A DNA stretch of 64,000 bases, taken from NCBI RefSeq assembly GCF_001570405.1, contig NZ_BBYM01000015.1:42274-106273 (forward strand), given 5' to 3'. Below the pieces are notes generated by a model. That model ran no database searches. It was not told the DNA's origin and was given only the letters and a program-made list of their open reading frames with translations. The position numbers were made by a program, and so were the translations under genes. Each line of letters opens with the position of its first letter. Position 1 is the stretch's first letter. Positions 8,487-19,069 of the stretch are shown here, piece by piece. The stretch is from Microtetraspora niveoalba. GTDB taxonomy: Bacteria; Actinomycetota; Actinomycetes; Streptosporangiales; Streptosporangiaceae.

Positions 8487-9317
8487 GTGAGTCCGACCCG
8501 CCGTACGACACGGCGACCGTTGGCCCGCCGCCGGTTGCCACGCGTCGCCGCTCTGGCGGTGCTCGTGGCGGCCGCGACGGCGTGTAGCGCCCAGACGACT
8601 GAGCAGTGGTCCCGTGGCGGCATGCCCGAAGGCGCCACCGAGCAGGCGCACCTTACCCAGACGCTCTGGAACGGGGCCTGGATCGCGGCACTCGCCACCG
8701 GCATCGTCGTGTGGGGCCTGATCCTCTGGGCGTGCGCGTTCCACCGCAAGAAGAAGAACTCGCCGGACCAGCTGCCGCCTCAGGTGCGGTACAACCTGCC
8801 GATCGAGATCCTGTACACCGTGGTGCCGATCATCATGGTCTCGGTCTTCTTCTACTTCACCGCCCGTGACGAGACCGAGATCATGAAGGTCACCGGCAAC
8901 GCCCCGGTGAAGGTCAAGGTCGAGGGCCGCATGTGGAGCTGGGGCTTCACCACCGAGTACCAGGGCAAGAGCGCCAGGGTCGAGGGCGTCCCGGTCGACC
9001 TCGCCAAGCAGAGCGTGGAGAACCCCGAGGGCCCGCAGCTCGTGCTGCCGACGGGCGCCGAGGTCGAGTTCGAGCTCCACTCGCCCGACGTCATCCACTC
9101 CTTCTGGGTGCCGGCCTTCCTGTTCAAGCAGGACGTGTTCCCCGGTAACGTGCGCAACAAGTTCCAGATCAAGACGCTGAACCGCCCGGGCGTCTTCGTC
9201 GGACGCTGCGCCGAGCTCTGCGGCGTCGACCACAGCAAGATGCTGTTCTCCGTGAAGCTCGTGCCGCAGGCGGAGTTCGACCAGTACATCCAGAGCCAGG
9301 CGGGGAGTGCCCAGTGA
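8487..9317 (+). CDS. ctaC: Cytochrome c oxidase subunit II
   Basis: A 276-residue membrane-anchored subunit. A twin-arginine-like basic start and hydrophobic segment end in ATAC (a weak lipobox), followed by two transmembrane helices ([18 protein letters not shown] and [18 protein letters not shown]). The cupredoxin domain follows, with the binuclear CuA ligands C241, C245, H249 and M252 in [12 protein letters not shown]. It receives electrons from cytochrome c or the QcrC haem domain. The GTG at 8487 is preceded by GGGGTAGG. It overlaps ctaD by 4 bases and forms a ctaC-ctaD-ctaF operon. Confidence 0.96.
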   Translation: MSPTRRTTRRPLARRRLPRVAALAVLVAAATACSAQTTEQWSRGGMPEGATEQAHLTQTLWNGAWIAALATGIVVWGLILWACAFHRKKKNSPDQLPPQVRYNLPIEILYTVVPIIMVSVFFYFTARDETEIMKVTGNAPVKVKVEGRMWSWGFTTEYQGKSARVEGVPVDLAKQSVENPEGPQLVLPTGAEVEFELHSPDVIHSFWVPAFLFKQDVFPGNVRNKFQIKTLNRPGVFVGRCAELCGVDHSKMLFSVKLVPQAEFDQYIQSQAGSAQ

Positions 9318-10978
9318 CCGCCATCCACCACCAACCCTCCGCCATCGCCGCCCGGCCGTACACCAAGGGCTCGGTCGTGGCCAAGTGGCTTTCCACCACC
9401 GACCACAAGGTGATCGGGCACCTGTACCTGATCACGTCGTTCGTGTTCTTCCTGATCGGCGGCGTCATGGCGCTGGTCATGCGCGCCGAGCTGGCCGCCC
9501 CGGGCCTGCAGTTCGTGTCGAACGAGCAGTTCAACCAGCTGTTCACGATGCACGGCACGATCATGCTGCTGATGTTCGCGACGCCGCTGTTCGCGGGCTT
9601 CGCCAACGCGATCATGCCGCTGCAGATCGGCGCGCCGGACGTGGCCTTCCCCCGGCTGAACATGGTGAGCTACTGGCTCTACCTGTTCGGCAGCACCATC
9701 GCGGTGGCCGGCTTCATCACCCCGGGTGGCGCCGCCGCCTTCGGATGGACGGCCTACGCGCCGCTGTCCAACGCGGTGACCTCGCCCGGCATCGGCGGTG
9801 ACATGTGGATCATGGGTCTGGCGCTGTCCGGACTCGGCACGATTCTCGGCGCGGTGAACTTCATCACCACGATCATCACGATGCGCGCGCCCGGCATGAC
9901 GATGTTCCGGATGCCGATGTTCACCTGGAACATCCTGCTCACCAGCATCCTGGTGCTGCTGGCCTTCCCGGTCCTCGCGGCCGCGCTGCTGGCCCTGGAG
10001 GCCGACCGCAAGCTCGGCGCCCACATCTTCGACTCCGCCACCGGCGGCGCGATGTTGTGGCAGCACCTGTTCTGGTTCTTCGGCCACCCCGAGGTCTACA
10101 TCATCGCGCTGCCGTTCTTCGGCATCATCACCGAGGTCATCCCGGTGTTCAGCCGCAAGCCGGTCTTCGGCTACATCGGCCTGGTCGGCGCGACGATCGC
10201 GATCGCGGGCCTGTCGATCACCGTGTGGGCGCACCACATGTTCGTGACCGGCCAGGTGCTCCTGCCGTTCTTCTCGTTCATGACGTTCCTCATCGCGGTC
10301 CCGACCGGTGTGAAGTTCTTCAACTGGATCGGCACGATGTGGCGCGGCCATCTGACGTTCGAGTCGCCGATGCTCTTCGCGATCGGCTTCCTGGTGACGT
10401 TCCTCTTCGGCGGTCTCACCGGCGTCATCCTGGCGTCGCCGCCGCTGGACTTCCAGGTCAGCGACACCTACTTCGTCGTGGCCCACTTCCACTACGTGAT
10501 CTTCGGCACCGTGGTGTTCGCGATGTTCTCGGGCTTCTACTTCTGGTGGCCCAAGTTCACCGGGCGGATGCTGAACGACCGGCTCGGCAAGGTCCACTTC
10601 TGGATCACGTTCTTCGGCTTCCACCTGACGTTCCTGGTGCAGCACTGGCTGGGCGTCATCGGCTTCCCCCGGCGCTACGCCGACTACTCCGCGGTGGACG
10701 GTTTCACCGACCTGAACATGATCTCGTCGGTGGGCGCGTTCCTCCTCGGCGCCTCGCTGCTGCCGTTCATCTACAACGTGTGGATCACGTGGAAGAAGGC
10801 GCCGAAGGTCACCGTCGACGACCCGTGGGGCTACGGTGGCGCGCTCGAATGGGCGACCTCCTGCCCGCCGCCGCGACACAACTTCACGTCGCTGCCGCGC
10901 ATCCGGTCTGAGCGTCCCGCGTTCGACATCAAGTACCCGCACCTTTCCGCGAAGCCCGCACTGGAGGAAGGTCGATGA
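9314..10978 (+). CDS. ctaD: Cytochrome c oxidase subunit I
   Basis: The 554-residue catalytic subunit of the aa3 oxidase has about 12 membrane helices. Visible haem and CuB ligands are the His in [26 protein letters not shown] (CuB His with the cross-linked Tyr), AHHMF and the [11 protein letters not shown] haem histidines. It reduces oxygen to water while pumping protons. The start is a GTG that overlaps the ctaC stop. The next gene, ctaF, overlaps its stop (ATGA). Confidence 0.97.
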   Translation: MTAIHHQPSAIAARPYTKGSVVAKWLSTTDHKVIGHLYLITSFVFFLIGGVMALVMRAELAAPGLQFVSNEQFNQLFTMHGTIMLLMFATPLFAGFANAIMPLQIGAPDVAFPRLNMVSYWLYLFGSTIAVAGFITPGGAAAFGWTAYAPLSNAVTSPGIGGDMWIMGLALSGLGTILGAVNFITTIITMRAPGMTMFRMPMFTWNILLTSILVLLAFPVLAAALLALEADRKLGAHIFDSATGGAMLWQHLFWFFGHPEVYIIALPFFGIITEVIPVFSRKPVFGYIGLVGATIAIAGLSITVWAHHMFVTGQVLLPFFSFMTFLIAVPTGVKFFNWIGTMWRGHLTFESPMLFAIGFLVTFLFGGLTGVILASPPLDFQVSDTYFVVAHFHYVIFGTVVFAMFSGFYFWWPKFTGRMLNDRLGKVHFWITFFGFHLTFLVQHWLGVIGFPRRYADYSAVDGFTDLNMISSVGAFLLGASLLPFIYNVWITWKKAPKVTVDDPWGYGGALEWATSCPPPRHNFTSLPRIRSERPAFDIKYPHLSAKPALEEGR

Positions 10979-11370
10979 AGATCCAGGGATGGATGTTCGT
11001 GCTCTGCGGCCTCTTCTTCGCCGCAGTGGACGTGGTCTACTGGTTCTGGTCCAAGGAGCCGACCGGCACCGCGGTCCTGGCCATCTCCGTCGGCCTCGCC
11101 CTCATGATCGGCTACTACCTGCTCTTCACGGCTCGCCGCATCGGTGACCAGCCGGAGGACAGCAAGGAGGCCGACATCAGCGACGGCGCCGGCGAGCTGG
11201 GCTTCTTCAGCCCGCACAGCTGGTGGCCGCTGTTCGTCTGCCTCTCCGCGGCGCTGACGTTCTTCGGCTTCGCCATCGGGATGTGGCTGTTCCTGATCGG
11301 TGTCTTCGCCACCGTCATGAGCATGATCGGATTCGTGTTCCAGTACTACCGGGGCAACTTCTCGCACTGA
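10975..11370 (+). CDS. ctaF: Cytochrome c oxidase subunit IV (actinobacterial CtaF)
   Basis: A 131-residue protein with four hydrophobic helices (starts [19 protein letters not shown]). The [18 protein letters not shown] stretch is typical of the actinobacterial accessory subunit IV of the aa3 oxidase. The ATG overlaps the ctaD stop. A very strong terminator with a T-run follows at 11397-11444 and marks the end of the operon. Confidence 0.93.
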   Translation: MKIQGWMFVLCGLFFAAVDVVYWFWSKEPTGTAVLAISVGLALMIGYYLLFTARRIGDQPEDSKEADISDGAGELGFFSPHSWWPLFVCLSAALTFFGFAIGMWLFLIGVFATVMSMIGFVFQYYRGNFSH

Positions 11371-11396
11371 CCCGGAGGAGCGCGTCTCCCAGGCCT

Positions 11397-11444
11397 CGTC
11401 GCGGCCGGCCAACGATCAGTTGGCCGGCCGCGACGCTTTTCTTT
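11397..11444 (+). terminator. Strong terminator after ctaCDF
   Basis: Perfect 16-bp stem (CGTCGCGGCCGGCCAA / TTGGCCGGCCGCGACG) with a 7-nt loop, followed by CTTTTCTTT. It is the clearest classical intrinsic terminator in the window. Confidence 0.9.
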
Positions 11445-11531
11445 GCCAGCTGCCATCCCTGAACTGAGGGCGGACCCAACGTAATCGGGTACTTACCCCA
11501 TGCAAGTGGTACGTGGCGGGGGGAGGCCGAC

Positions 11532-12710
11532 GTGCGAGCTGGTGCTGGGCTGCTTGCCCTACTCATGGCGACCGGGTGTTCCGCCGCCGCGGCGGATCGC
11601 GAGAAGGAAGCCGCGGTCGTGCCGCCGGCGGCGGTGGGCGTCACGCCGGAGAACGGGGCGCGGGATCTCGCCCCCGAGCTGCCCATCATGATCGCGTCCG
11701 CCGGGGGGACGCTCAAGGGCGTCACGGTAGAGGCGAAGGGCCGGCCGGTGGCCGGGATGTACAGCGCCGACCGGACCAGATGGCGCAGCGCGCGACCCAT
11801 GACACCGGGCACCGACTACAGCGTGACCGCCGTCGCGGTCAACGCCGCGGGCAAGACGACCGAGACCAGGAGCGTCTTCTCGACCCGCAAGGCGGTCAAG
11901 GCCTTCGACGTCCAGACGATCCTCCCCAACAAGGAGATCACCGGCCTGACCGTGGGCGTCGGGATGCCGATCATGATCACTTTTGACCACGACGTCACCG
12001 ACCGTGTCTCGGTGGAGAAGAACCTGCAGGTCCACGCGTCCAAGCCGGTGCAGGGCGCCTGGCACTGGTTCGACAACCGCCGTGTGTCGTTCCGTCCGAA
12101 GGAGTACTGGCCGGCCCACACCAAGGTGCGGCTCGTCGCCCGGCTCGCGGGCGTGCGCGGCGCCGACGGCATGTACGGCGCGAAGGACTACGTCCGCGAT
12201 TTCACCATCGGCCGCTCCCAGATCAGCTACGCGGACACCGGCACGCACTACATGAAGGTGAAGCGGGACGGGAAGACCATCCGGAACATGCCGATTAGCG
12301 CCGGCAAGGGCGGCGAGATGAAGTACTACACGACTTCTGGCATCCACCTCGCCATGGACCGGGAGCTCGTCACGGTCATGACCTCGCCTGGCATCGGCCC
12401 CGGCAGCCCCGGCTACTACCAGACCACCGTCTACGACACCGTGCGGATCTCCGACACCGGCGAGTACGTGCACGGCGCCCCGTGGTCGGTGGGGGACCAG
12501 GGGAACTCGAACGTGAGCCACGGCTGCGTCAACGTCAGCCCGGCGAACGCGAAGTGGTTCATGACCAACACGCTGATCGGCGACCCGATCGTCATCACCG
12601 GATCGCCGCGCCCGCTCGACCCCACCAACGGCTGGGGGCACTGGCAGGAGCCCTGGAAGCAGTGGCTCAAGTGGAGCCGGCTGCGCGGCGCCAGCACCGA
12701 GCCGCTGTGA
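11532..12710 (+). CDS. L,D-transpeptidase lipoprotein with Ig-like domains
   Basis: A 392-residue exported cell-wall enzyme. The lipobox is LMATGC with C16. Two Ig-like domains (about residues 35-125 and 130-225) are followed by the YkuD catalytic domain, with the nucleophile C332 in SHGCVN. It resembles mycobacterial LdtMt2, which makes 3-3 crosslinks in peptidoglycan and covers roughly the same length. The GTG start has GGGGGGAGG upstream. The C-terminal tail is rich in Trp (WGHWQEPWKQWLKW), as in family members. It sits alone between the two halves of the respiratory cluster and has its own hairpin at 12729-12760. Confidence 0.93.
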   Translation: MRAGAGLLALLMATGCSAAAADREKEAAVVPPAAVGVTPENGARDLAPELPIMIASAGGTLKGVTVEAKGRPVAGMYSADRTRWRSARPMTPGTDYSVTAVAVNAAGKTTETRSVFSTRKAVKAFDVQTILPNKEITGLTVGVGMPIMITFDHDVTDRVSVEKNLQVHASKPVQGAWHWFDNRRVSFRPKEYWPAHTKVRLVARLAGVRGADGMYGAKDYVRDFTIGRSQISYADTGTHYMKVKRDGKTIRNMPISAGKGGEMKYYTTSGIHLAMDRELVTVMTSPGIGPGSPGYYQTTVYDTVRISDTGEYVHGAPWSVGDQGNSNVSHGCVNVSPANAKWFMTNTLIGDPIVITGSPRPLDPTNGWGHWQEPWKQWLKWSRLRGASTEPL

Positions 12711-12728
12711 GCACCGCCGTGAGCGCCC

Positions 12729-12760
12729 CTCTCAGGGCGGGCGCGACGTCGCCCTGAGAG
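12729..12760 (+). terminator. Hairpin after the L,D-transpeptidase gene
   Basis: Perfect 11-bp stem (CTCTCAGGGCG / CGCCCTGAGAG) with a 10-nt loop, 18 nt after the stop codon and followed by CTCTCCC. It probably terminates the transpeptidase transcript. Confidence 0.6.
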
Positions 12761-13015
12761 CTCTCCCAGAGCCGTTCTGACGGCCTCCACGACGGCCCGC
12801 ATCCCCATCGCAGGGGACGCGGGCCGTTCGCGCCTGCGGCCGAATGAGGGCCGCGCGGGCGGCGCGGCCTCCGGAGGGTCCGGGGAGGGACGAGCCTTCG
12901 ACCGAGGTCGGGGGAGCCCTGAGGGCGGGCCGCCGCGACTCGCGGTCCGGCATCGGCGCCGTCCCCCCGAGCCCGCTCTCGGGACGGCGCGGGACGGCTG
13001 TGGGACAAAAGAGAA
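12761..13015. other. Gene-free stretch between convergent ldt and qcrB
   Basis: I see no conserved gene, RNA or repeat here. Together with the flanking hairpins the gap between the two stop codons is 358 bases. Reading frames in it are artefacts of the high GC content. Confidence 0.5.
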
Positions 13016-13047
13016 GCGGCCCGGGTGGGAAACCCCACCCGGGCCGC
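13016..13047 (-). terminator. Terminator of ctaE-qcrCAB
   Basis: Perfect 14-bp stem (GCGGCCCGGGTGGG / CCCACCCGGGCCGC) with a 4-nt loop, 21 nt after the qcrB stop. On the minus strand it is followed by TTCTCTTTTG, a T-rich run. Confidence 0.82.
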
Positions 13048-13068
13048 TCATGTGCGGCTCATCGAGCC

Positions 13069-14694
13069 TCAGTGAACTTCCTTGCGCTCCCCGGCGCCGA
13101 CGGCGACGTGCTCCTCGCCGTGCCCCTCCTCAAGAGGGATCCGGTCGGTGCCGTACGCCCGGCTCATCTTGGCGCGGAGCCGGCCGATCAGCGAGCGGGC
13201 GCCCTTCGGCGGGATCCCCTCGCGGTCGGCGCCGCCCTCGATGATCGGGATCTCCTTCTTGCCGCGGAGGTGCGCCAGGATGTCGTCCGCGGGCGGCGTG
13301 TGGACCTCGATGTACTCGCCGTTCGGCATCCGCTTGATGACGCCCGACTCGACACCGTGGGACACGATCTCGGCGTCCTTGCGCTGCAGGCCGAGGCAGA
13401 TCCGGTAGGTGACGAAGTAGGCGATCACCGGGCCGACGAAGATGGCCACCCGGCCGAACATCGTCGTCTCGTAGAGGCCGATGTGGAAGTTGGCCGAGAT
13501 CTCGTCGTTGGCGCCCAGCAGCCACAGGATGCCGTAGAACGTGATCGCCGCGAAGCCGATGGAGGTGCGGTGCGGGTTGTTGCGCGGCCGGTCGGCGATG
13601 TGGTGCTCGCGCCGGTCGCCGGTCACCCACTGCTCCAGGAACGGGTACAGCGCGAGGCCCGTCATGATGATCCCCAGCGGCACCAGCGCCGGGATCAGCA
13701 CGCTCAGCGGGATCGTGCCTCCGGACGTGCCGAAGAGGTTGATCTCCCACGGGACCATCAGACGCAGTGAGCCTTCGAGGAAGCCCATGTACCAGTCGGG
13801 CTGGGAGCCCGCCGAGATGTCCGCCGGCGTGTAAGGCCCGAACAACCAGATCGGGTTGATCTGCGCGAACGTGCCCAGCAGCGCCAGCACACCGAACGTG
13901 AACAGGAAGTACGCGCCCGCCTTGGCCATGAAGGCCGGGTAGAACGGCGCACCCACCACGTTCTTCTCGGTGCGGCCCTTGCCCGGCATCTGCGTGTGCT
14001 TCTGCACCCACATGAGGATCATGTGAGCGGTGATCAGCGCCAGCAGGATGCCCGGGATGAGCAGGATGTGCAGCGTGAAGAACCGGGAGATGATGTCCTC
14101 ACCCGGGTACTCGCCGCCGAACAGGAAGAACTGGATGTACGTGCCGATCAGCGGGATCGACAGGATGACGCCCTGGGTGATCCGCAGACCGGCGCCCGAG
14201 AGCAGGTCGTCCGGCAGCGAGTAACCCGTCAGACCCTCGAACAGGGCCAGGGTCAGCAGGCCGATGCCGATCAGCCAGTTCAGCTCGCGCGGCTTGCGGT
14301 ACGCCCCCGTGAAGAACACGCGGAGCATGTGCACCATCATGCCGGCGACGAACAGCAGGGCCGCCCAGTGGTGGATCTGCCGGATGAGCAGACCGCCGCG
14401 GACGTCGAACGAGATGTTCAGCGCCGAGGCGTACGCCTCCGACATCATGATGCCCTTGAGCGGCTCGTACGAGCCCTCGTACATCACGTGGCCCATGCTG
14501 GGCTTGAACCAGAACGTCAGGAACGTACCGGTCAGCAGCAGCACGACGAACGAGTAGAGCGCGATCTCGCCCAGCAGGAACGACCAGTGGTCGGGGAACA
14601 TCTTCCGCAGGTTGCGCTTGAGGAAGCTTCCCGCGCCCAGGCGGTCGTCGAGGAAGGTCGAGACGCCGGCGATTGCCTTGGGAGGAGTGTCCAT
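13069..14694 (-). CDS. qcrB: Cytochrome bc1 complex cytochrome b subunit
   Basis: The 541-residue quinol-oxidising subunit of the bc1 complex. It has 8 or more membrane helices, the haem-ligand histidines in RQIHHWAALLF and HMLRVFF, and FTLHILLIPGILLALITAHM. The b/c-type Qo region PDWYMGFLEG is also present. A long C-terminal cytoplasmic tail (about 120 residues) is typical of actinobacterial QcrB. The ATG overlaps the qcrA stop (TAATG). QcrB is the site hit by Q203-type inhibitors in mycobacteria. Confidence 0.96.
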   Translation of the reverse strand: MDTPPKAIAGVSTFLDDRLGAGSFLKRNLRKMFPDHWSFLLGEIALYSFVVLLLTGTFLTFWFKPSMGHVMYEGSYEPLKGIMMSEAYASALNISFDVRGGLLIRQIHHWAALLFVAGMMVHMLRVFFTGAYRKPRELNWLIGIGLLTLALFEGLTGYSLPDDLLSGAGLRITQGVILSIPLIGTYIQFFLFGGEYPGEDIISRFFTLHILLIPGILLALITAHMILMWVQKHTQMPGKGRTEKNVVGAPFYPAFMAKAGAYFLFTFGVLALLGTFAQINPIWLFGPYTPADISAGSQPDWYMGFLEGSLRLMVPWEINLFGTSGGTIPLSVLIPALVPLGIIMTGLALYPFLEQWVTGDRREHHIADRPRNNPHRTSIGFAAITFYGILWLLGANDEISANFHIGLYETTMFGRVAIFVGPVIAYFVTYRICLGLQRKDAEIVSHGVESGVIKRMPNGEYIEVHTPPADDILAHLRGKKEIPIIEGGADREGIPPKGARSLIGRLRAKMSRAYGTDRIPLEEGHGEEHVAVGAGERKEVH

Positions 14695-15779
14695 TACGCC
14701 TTCTCCGCCTTCTCCCTGGCTTCGTGCTCCGCGTCCCCGCGCTCCCAGAAGCTGGGACCGACGGGCACGTTGAAGTCGGCCTTGGCGACGAGGAAGCCCT
14801 CTTCGTCGATCCCGATCGGAAGCTGCGGGAGCGGCCGGGCCGCCGGGCCGAAGACGACCTTGGCGCCGTCGGAGGCGTCGAAGGTCGACTGGTGGCACGG
14901 GCAGAGGATGTGATGGGTCGTCTGCTCGTACAGCGCCGCGGGGCACCCCACGTGGGTGCAGATCTTCGAGTAGGCGACGATGCCGTCGTGCGTCCAGTTC
15001 AGGTTCGTGCCGGACTTGAGCTCCTCCGGACGGAACTTGAGCAGGATCAGCGTGGCCTTGGCCAGGGCGTTGAGATCGTGTTCGTAGCCCTCGGGGACCA
15101 CCGAGAGGATGCCGCCGGGGGAGTTGAAGTCCGCGGCGCGGATCGGCTGGCCGGTGCCCTCGGTGATGAGGCGGCGCGGCTTGCCGTTCTTCGTGGCCTC
15201 GCCCCAGACCGTGTGCCGGAGCTTGTTGCCCGGCAGCGGGCCGAGGTCCTTCAGCAGGACGAGCGGAGCCAGGCCCAGCGGCGCCGCCGCCAGCAGCAGC
15301 GTGCGGCGGAGCAGCTTGTGCTTGACGAAGCCGCTCTCGTTCGCGCCCGCCAGGAACGTCTCCTTGACGTACTCGCGGGTGTCGGAGTCGGACACCATCG
15401 GGTGACGCTCCTGGATCATGCTGTACTTCGGCATGATCTTGCGCACCCAGGTCGTGATGCCGGCCGCCAGTGCGAGCAGCGCCAGCGTCAGCGTGCCGCC
15501 GAGCGCGAAGTTGGACGTCGACGTCTTCTCGATCGTCCCGACCTGGAAGATGACGTACGAGGCGATGAAGCCGATGCCCGCGAGGAAGGCGATCGCGAAC
15601 AGAAGCGCGACCGCCTTCTCGGCCTTGCGGGCACTGACCGGGTCCTGGTACTGCACCCCCGGCAGGGCCTCGGGCTCGTGGGCCCGCTCGTCCTTCAGGA
15701 TGGCCTCGGTGGGAGGCGGCGTGCCGATGACGCGCTTCGGCACGCGATCCTCGGGCTGGTCGATGGTGTTTTCTGTCAT
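14694..15779 (-). CDS. qcrA: Cytochrome bc1 complex Rieske iron-sulfur subunit
   Basis: A 361-residue protein with an acidic N-terminus, three membrane helices (two near residues 57-110 and one after the TLLLAAAPLGLAPLVLL stretch) and a C-terminal Rieske domain. The [2Fe-2S] ligands are C274 and H276 in CTHVGC and C293 and H296 in CPCHQS; C279 and C295 form the disulfide. It carries electrons from quinol to the diheme cytochrome. Three N-terminal helices are characteristic of the actinobacterial form. The ATG overlaps the qcrC stop (ATGA). Confidence 0.96.
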   Translation of the reverse strand: MTENTIDQPEDRVPKRVIGTPPPTEAILKDERAHEPEALPGVQYQDPVSARKAEKAVALLFAIAFLAGIGFIASYVIFQVGTIEKTSTSNFALGGTLTLALLALAAGITTWVRKIMPKYSMIQERHPMVSDSDTREYVKETFLAGANESGFVKHKLLRRTLLLAAAPLGLAPLVLLKDLGPLPGNKLRHTVWGEATKNGKPRRLITEGTGQPIRAADFNSPGGILSVVPEGYEHDLNALAKATLILLKFRPEELKSGTNLNWTHDGIVAYSKICTHVGCPAALYEQTTHHILCPCHQSTFDASDGAKVVFGPAARPLPQLPIGIDEEGFLVAKADFNVPVGPSFWERGDAEHEAREKAEKA

Positions 15780-16609
15780 GAGTGCGCCTGTCGCTTCTTC
15801 GCGGTGATCCAGATGGCGGCGAGGACCAGCAGGCTGATGCCGACGATCCAGGCCACCAGGCCCTCGGTCACCGGACCGATCCTGCCGAGGCTGGCACCGC
15901 CCGGGTCCGCCTGGCCGCGGACGCTGGTGATGTAGGCGATCATGTCCCGCTTCTGCTCGGGAGTGATCACTGAGTCGTTGAAGACGGGCATCGCCTGCGG
16001 CCCGGTGGCCATCGCCTCGTAGATCTGCGTCGGCGACGACTCGTGCAGCGGCGGGGCGTACTTGCCGTAGGTCAGCGCGCCGCCGGCGCCGACGAAGTTG
16101 TGGCACTGGATGCAGTTCGCGCGGAACAGCTCGCCACCCTTCGCCGGGTCGCCCTTGGCCGGGTCGACCTGCTCGGCCGACGGCCGGGTCGGGCCGCCGC
16201 CCAGCGACTGGACGTACGCCGAGAGCTGGTCGATGGCCTCGGGGGTCACCCACTCGTCGAGGGGCTTGCGCGGAGCCTGGGCCCCCGGGTCGGACGCGGG
16301 CATGCGCCCGCTGCTCACCTGGAAGTCCACGGCAGCCGCGCCCACGCCCACGAGGGTGGGACCGGACTTGGTGCCCTCAGCGTTCAGCCCGTGACAGCTG
16401 GCGCAGTGGGCGACGAAGAGGTCCTTGCCCTTCGCCACGTCGTCGGCCTTCCCGGACGCGACCGCCGCGTCCGCGGTGCCGCCGTTCGGCGCGGCGAGCG
16501 CGTATCCCCCGCCGAGGAGGCCCAACGCGAGTGCCACAACGGCAAAACGCGCGAGGGGATGCCGCCGTCGCGCGGTGATGGATTTCACCGATCTCCCCGT
16601 TCCGATCAT
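15776..16609 (-). CDS. qcrC: Diheme cytochrome c subunit of the bc1 complex
   Basis: A 277-residue protein with an N-terminal signal anchor ([20 protein letters not shown]), two c-type haem sites (CASCHG and CIQCH) with Met ligands in each half ([15 protein letters not shown]), and a C-terminal membrane helix ([21 protein letters not shown]). Actinobacteria use this membrane-bound diheme protein in place of a soluble cytochrome c, to pass electrons straight to the aa3 oxidase. The start and stop both overlap neighbours (ATGA), so ctaE, qcrC, qcrA and qcrB form one translationally coupled unit. Confidence 0.96.
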   Translation of the reverse strand: MIGTGRSVKSITARRRHPLARFAVVALALGLLGGGYALAAPNGGTADAAVASGKADDVAKGKDLFVAHCASCHGLNAEGTKSGPTLVGVGAAAVDFQVSSGRMPASDPGAQAPRKPLDEWVTPEAIDQLSAYVQSLGGGPTRPSAEQVDPAKGDPAKGGELFRANCIQCHNFVGAGGALTYGKYAPPLHESSPTQIYEAMATGPQAMPVFNDSVITPEQKRDMIAYITSVRGQADPGGASLGRIGPVTEGLVAWIVGISLLVLAAIWITAKKRQAHS

Positions 16610-17223
16610 TTGATGATGTAGATGGTCGCGAAAAGGCCGATCCAGACCACGTCCACGAAGTGCCAGTAGTAGGACACGACGATCGCGCTGGTGGCCTGCT
16701 CATGCGTGAAGCGCTTCGCGGCGTACGTGCGTCCCAGGATGAACAGGAACGCGATCAGTCCACCCGTCACGTGCAGACCGTGGAAGCCTGTGGTCAGGTA
16801 GAACACCGAGCCGTAGGCGCTGGAGGCGAGGGTCACGCCCTCCTCCACCAGGACGCGGTACTCGTTCAGCTGGCCCGCGACGAAGATCGCGCCCAAGATG
16901 AAGCTGAAGATGTACCAGAACCTGAGCTTCTTGACCTGGCCCTTTTCCGCGGCCCATACACCGAACTGGCACGTCACGCTGGACAGGACCAGGATGATCG
17001 TGTTCGCCGTGGCGTACGGGATGTCGAGATGGGCGTCCGGCCAGGGTTTGCCCTGGCCGAGGCTGACCGACCGGATGGTGAAGTACATCGCGAACAGCGC
17101 CGCGAAGAACATGAGCTCAGAGGACAGCCACACGATGGTCCCGACCTGAACCAGGTTCGGCCGGCGGGACCCGTAGGGCGTCGTCGTCGTTGTAATTGCG
17201 GATGCTGTCGCCACGGGCAGCAT
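16606..17223 (-). CDS. ctaE: Cytochrome c oxidase subunit III
   Basis: A 205-residue subunit with five membrane helices. Family landmarks are [17 protein letters not shown], the [11 protein letters not shown] motif and the C-terminal [20 protein letters not shown]. The ATG at 17223 has AGGGGAG eight bases upstream; an in-frame extension further upstream is not conserved and I leave it out. It leads the qcrCAB operon, which ends at 13069. Confidence 0.95.
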   Translation of the reverse strand: MLPVATASAITTTTTPYGSRRPNLVQVGTIVWLSSELMFFAALFAMYFTIRSVSLGQGKPWPDAHLDIPYATANTIILVLSSVTCQFGVWAAEKGQVKKLRFWYIFSFILGAIFVAGQLNEYRVLVEEGVTLASSAYGSVFYLTTGFHGLHVTGGLIAFLFILGRTYAAKRFTHEQATSAIVVSYYWHFVDVVWIGLFATIYIIK

Positions 17224-17388
17224 TATTGCGGCTCCCCTGGTCGGGTCGCCGCACGGCCCCCCGTTAGAGGCGGTTTGCTGGGGTTTAGAACCGAAGAATC
17301 TTGGCAAGAACCCTGGGCTACGCGTTCGGCGGGGTCGCCGGTAGCATCACGATGACCATACCCAGCGATTCGACCCTGTGAGCGTGAC

Positions 17389-17805
17389 ATGAGGGTTCTC
17401 GTCTACAGCGACGACGCAGGCACCCGTGAGAAGGTGCGGCTTGCCATCGGACGGCGCCCCGCGGCGGACGTGCCCCTCGTCGAGATCGTCGAGTGCGCCA
17501 CGCAGCCCGCGGTGCTCAAGTACCTCGACTCCGGAGACATCGACGTCGCCGTCCTCGACGGTGAGGCCGCCCCGGCCGGAGGCATGGGCGTGAGCCGGCA
17601 GGCCAAGGACGAGGTGCACAACTGCCCGCCGATCCTGCTCATCATCGCCCGCAAGGACGACCGCTGGCTCGCCAACTGGTCCCGCGCCGACGCTGTCGTC
17701 GCCCAGCCGCTCGACCCCATGGCCGTCGCCGAGGCCGTCGCCGACCTCATGCGCGGCCGGCTCAGCCTGACCGGATCGTCCCGCCCAGCCCAGCCCGTCT
17801 CGTAA
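17389..17805 (+). CDS. Degenerate receiver-domain protein
   Basis: A 138-residue protein that is a single response-regulator-like fold ([20 protein letters not shown]..., [16 protein letters not shown]). The acidic pair and a central Asp (in AVLDGEA) remain. The Thr/Ser switch position is replaced (LLIIARKD), and the invariant Lys-Pro is Gln-Pro (VVAQPLDP), so phosphorylation signalling is doubtful. There is no output domain. It sits between ctaE and trpD, the position in which a similar protein occurs in other actinobacteria. It may act by protein-protein contact; the function is unknown. Confidence 0.72.
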   Translation: MRVLVYSDDAGTREKVRLAIGRRPAADVPLVEIVECATQPAVLKYLDSGDIDVAVLDGEAAPAGGMGVSRQAKDEVHNCPPILLIIARKDDRWLANWSRADAVVAQPLDPMAVAEAVADLMRGRLSLTGSSRPAQPVS

Positions 17806-17819
17806 CGGAGCCTCTCCAT

Positions 17820-18863
17820 ATGGACTCGCGTACCACCTGGCCGTCCCTGCTGAACGCCTTGCTCGCCGGCGAGCACCTGAGCGCCGACGAGACCGCGTGG
17901 GCCATGGGCGAGATCATGTCCGGCGACGCCACGCCCGCCCAGATCGGCGCGTTCGCCGTCGCGCTGCGCGCCAAGGGCGAGACGGTCGCCGAGACGTCCG
18001 GGCTGGCCCGGACCATGCTCGACCGGGCGGTCCCGCTGTCCATCGAGGGGCCCGTCGTCGACATCGTCGGCACCGGAGGGGACCGGGCGCACACCGTCAA
18101 CGTCTCCACCATGGCGGCGGTCGTCGTCGCCGCGGCCGGCGCCCGGGTGGTGAAGCACGGCAACCGCGCGGCGTCCTCCCTGTGCGGGGCGGCCGACGTC
18201 CTGGAGCACCTCGGCGTCGTCCTCGACCTGTCGCCGGCGGCCACCGCGCGGCTCGCGGACGAAGCCGGGATCGCCTTCTGCTTCGCGCCCGTCTACCACC
18301 CGGGGTACCGGTTCGCCGGGCCGCCGCGCAGGGAGATCGGCATCCCCACCGTCTTCAACTTCCTCGGCCCGCTCACCAACCCGGCGCGCCCGACCGCCCA
18401 GGCGATCGGCGTGTTCGACGCCCGCATGCTGCCCGTGGTCGCGGGCGTCTTCGCCGAGCGCGGCGTCTCGGCGCTGGTCTTCCGCGGCGAGGACGGGCTC
18501 GACGAGCTCTCCACCGCCGGTCCCTCGCGGATCTTCATCGTGCGCGACGGGGAGACCCACGACCTGATGTTCGACCCCGCGGACATCGGCGTGGCCCGCT
18601 CCCAGCCGGACGACCTGCGCGGCGGCGACGTCGTCTTCAACGCGGCCGCCGTCCACGACACGCTTGCGGGCAAGACCGGTCCGGTGCGTGACGCCGTCCT
18701 GCTGAACGCCGCCGCGGCCCTGGTCGCCTTCGACGGCCCCGGCGACGACCTGGTCGCCGACCTCGGCGCCGCCTACGTGCGGGCCGCCGAGGCGGTCGAC
18801 TCCGGCCGGGCGACCGCCACGCTGGAGCGCTGGGTCGAGGTCAGCCGCTCCCTCGCCTCCTGA
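17820..18863 (+). CDS. trpD: Anthranilate phosphoribosyltransferase
   Basis: A 347-residue enzyme of tryptophan synthesis that joins anthranilate with PRPP. The PRPP loop is [17 protein letters not shown], followed by [21 protein letters not shown], the substrate region [16 protein letters not shown], and [11 protein letters not shown]. It stands apart from other trp genes, as is usual in actinobacteria. A hairpin follows at 18883-18911. Confidence 0.95.
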   Translation: MDSRTTWPSLLNALLAGEHLSADETAWAMGEIMSGDATPAQIGAFAVALRAKGETVAETSGLARTMLDRAVPLSIEGPVVDIVGTGGDRAHTVNVSTMAAVVVAAAGARVVKHGNRAASSLCGAADVLEHLGVVLDLSPAATARLADEAGIAFCFAPVYHPGYRFAGPPRREIGIPTVFNFLGPLTNPARPTAQAIGVFDARMLPVVAGVFAERGVSALVFRGEDGLDELSTAGPSRIFIVRDGETHDLMFDPADIGVARSQPDDLRGGDVVFNAAAVHDTLAGKTGPVRDAVLLNAAAALVAFDGPGDDLVADLGAAYVRAAEAVDSGRATATLERWVEVSRSLAS

Positions 18864-18882
18864 GCCGTACGTCCTCCTGAGT

Positions 18883-18911
18883 GAGCCGCGCCGCCTCCTG
18901 GGCGGCGCGGC
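18883..18911 (+). terminator. Terminator after trpD
   Basis: Perfect 11-bp stem (AGCCGCGCCGC / GCGGCGCGGCT) with a 7-nt loop, followed by TGCCGTCTTTCCC. It is 19 nt after the trpD stop. Confidence 0.7.
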
Positions 18912-19069
18912 TTGCCGTCTTTCCCGGCTTGTCGAGCGGTGTGGCGTGGGCGCCTTCGTGGCGCGGCCTCCAGACGCTCGCGGCTGCTGAGGGGCGCGGG
19001 GCCGGGATCCGTCGGAGGAGGGACTCCAGGTCCGCCTCCGAGATGACGCGTGCGGCCGGGCGGGAGCCC

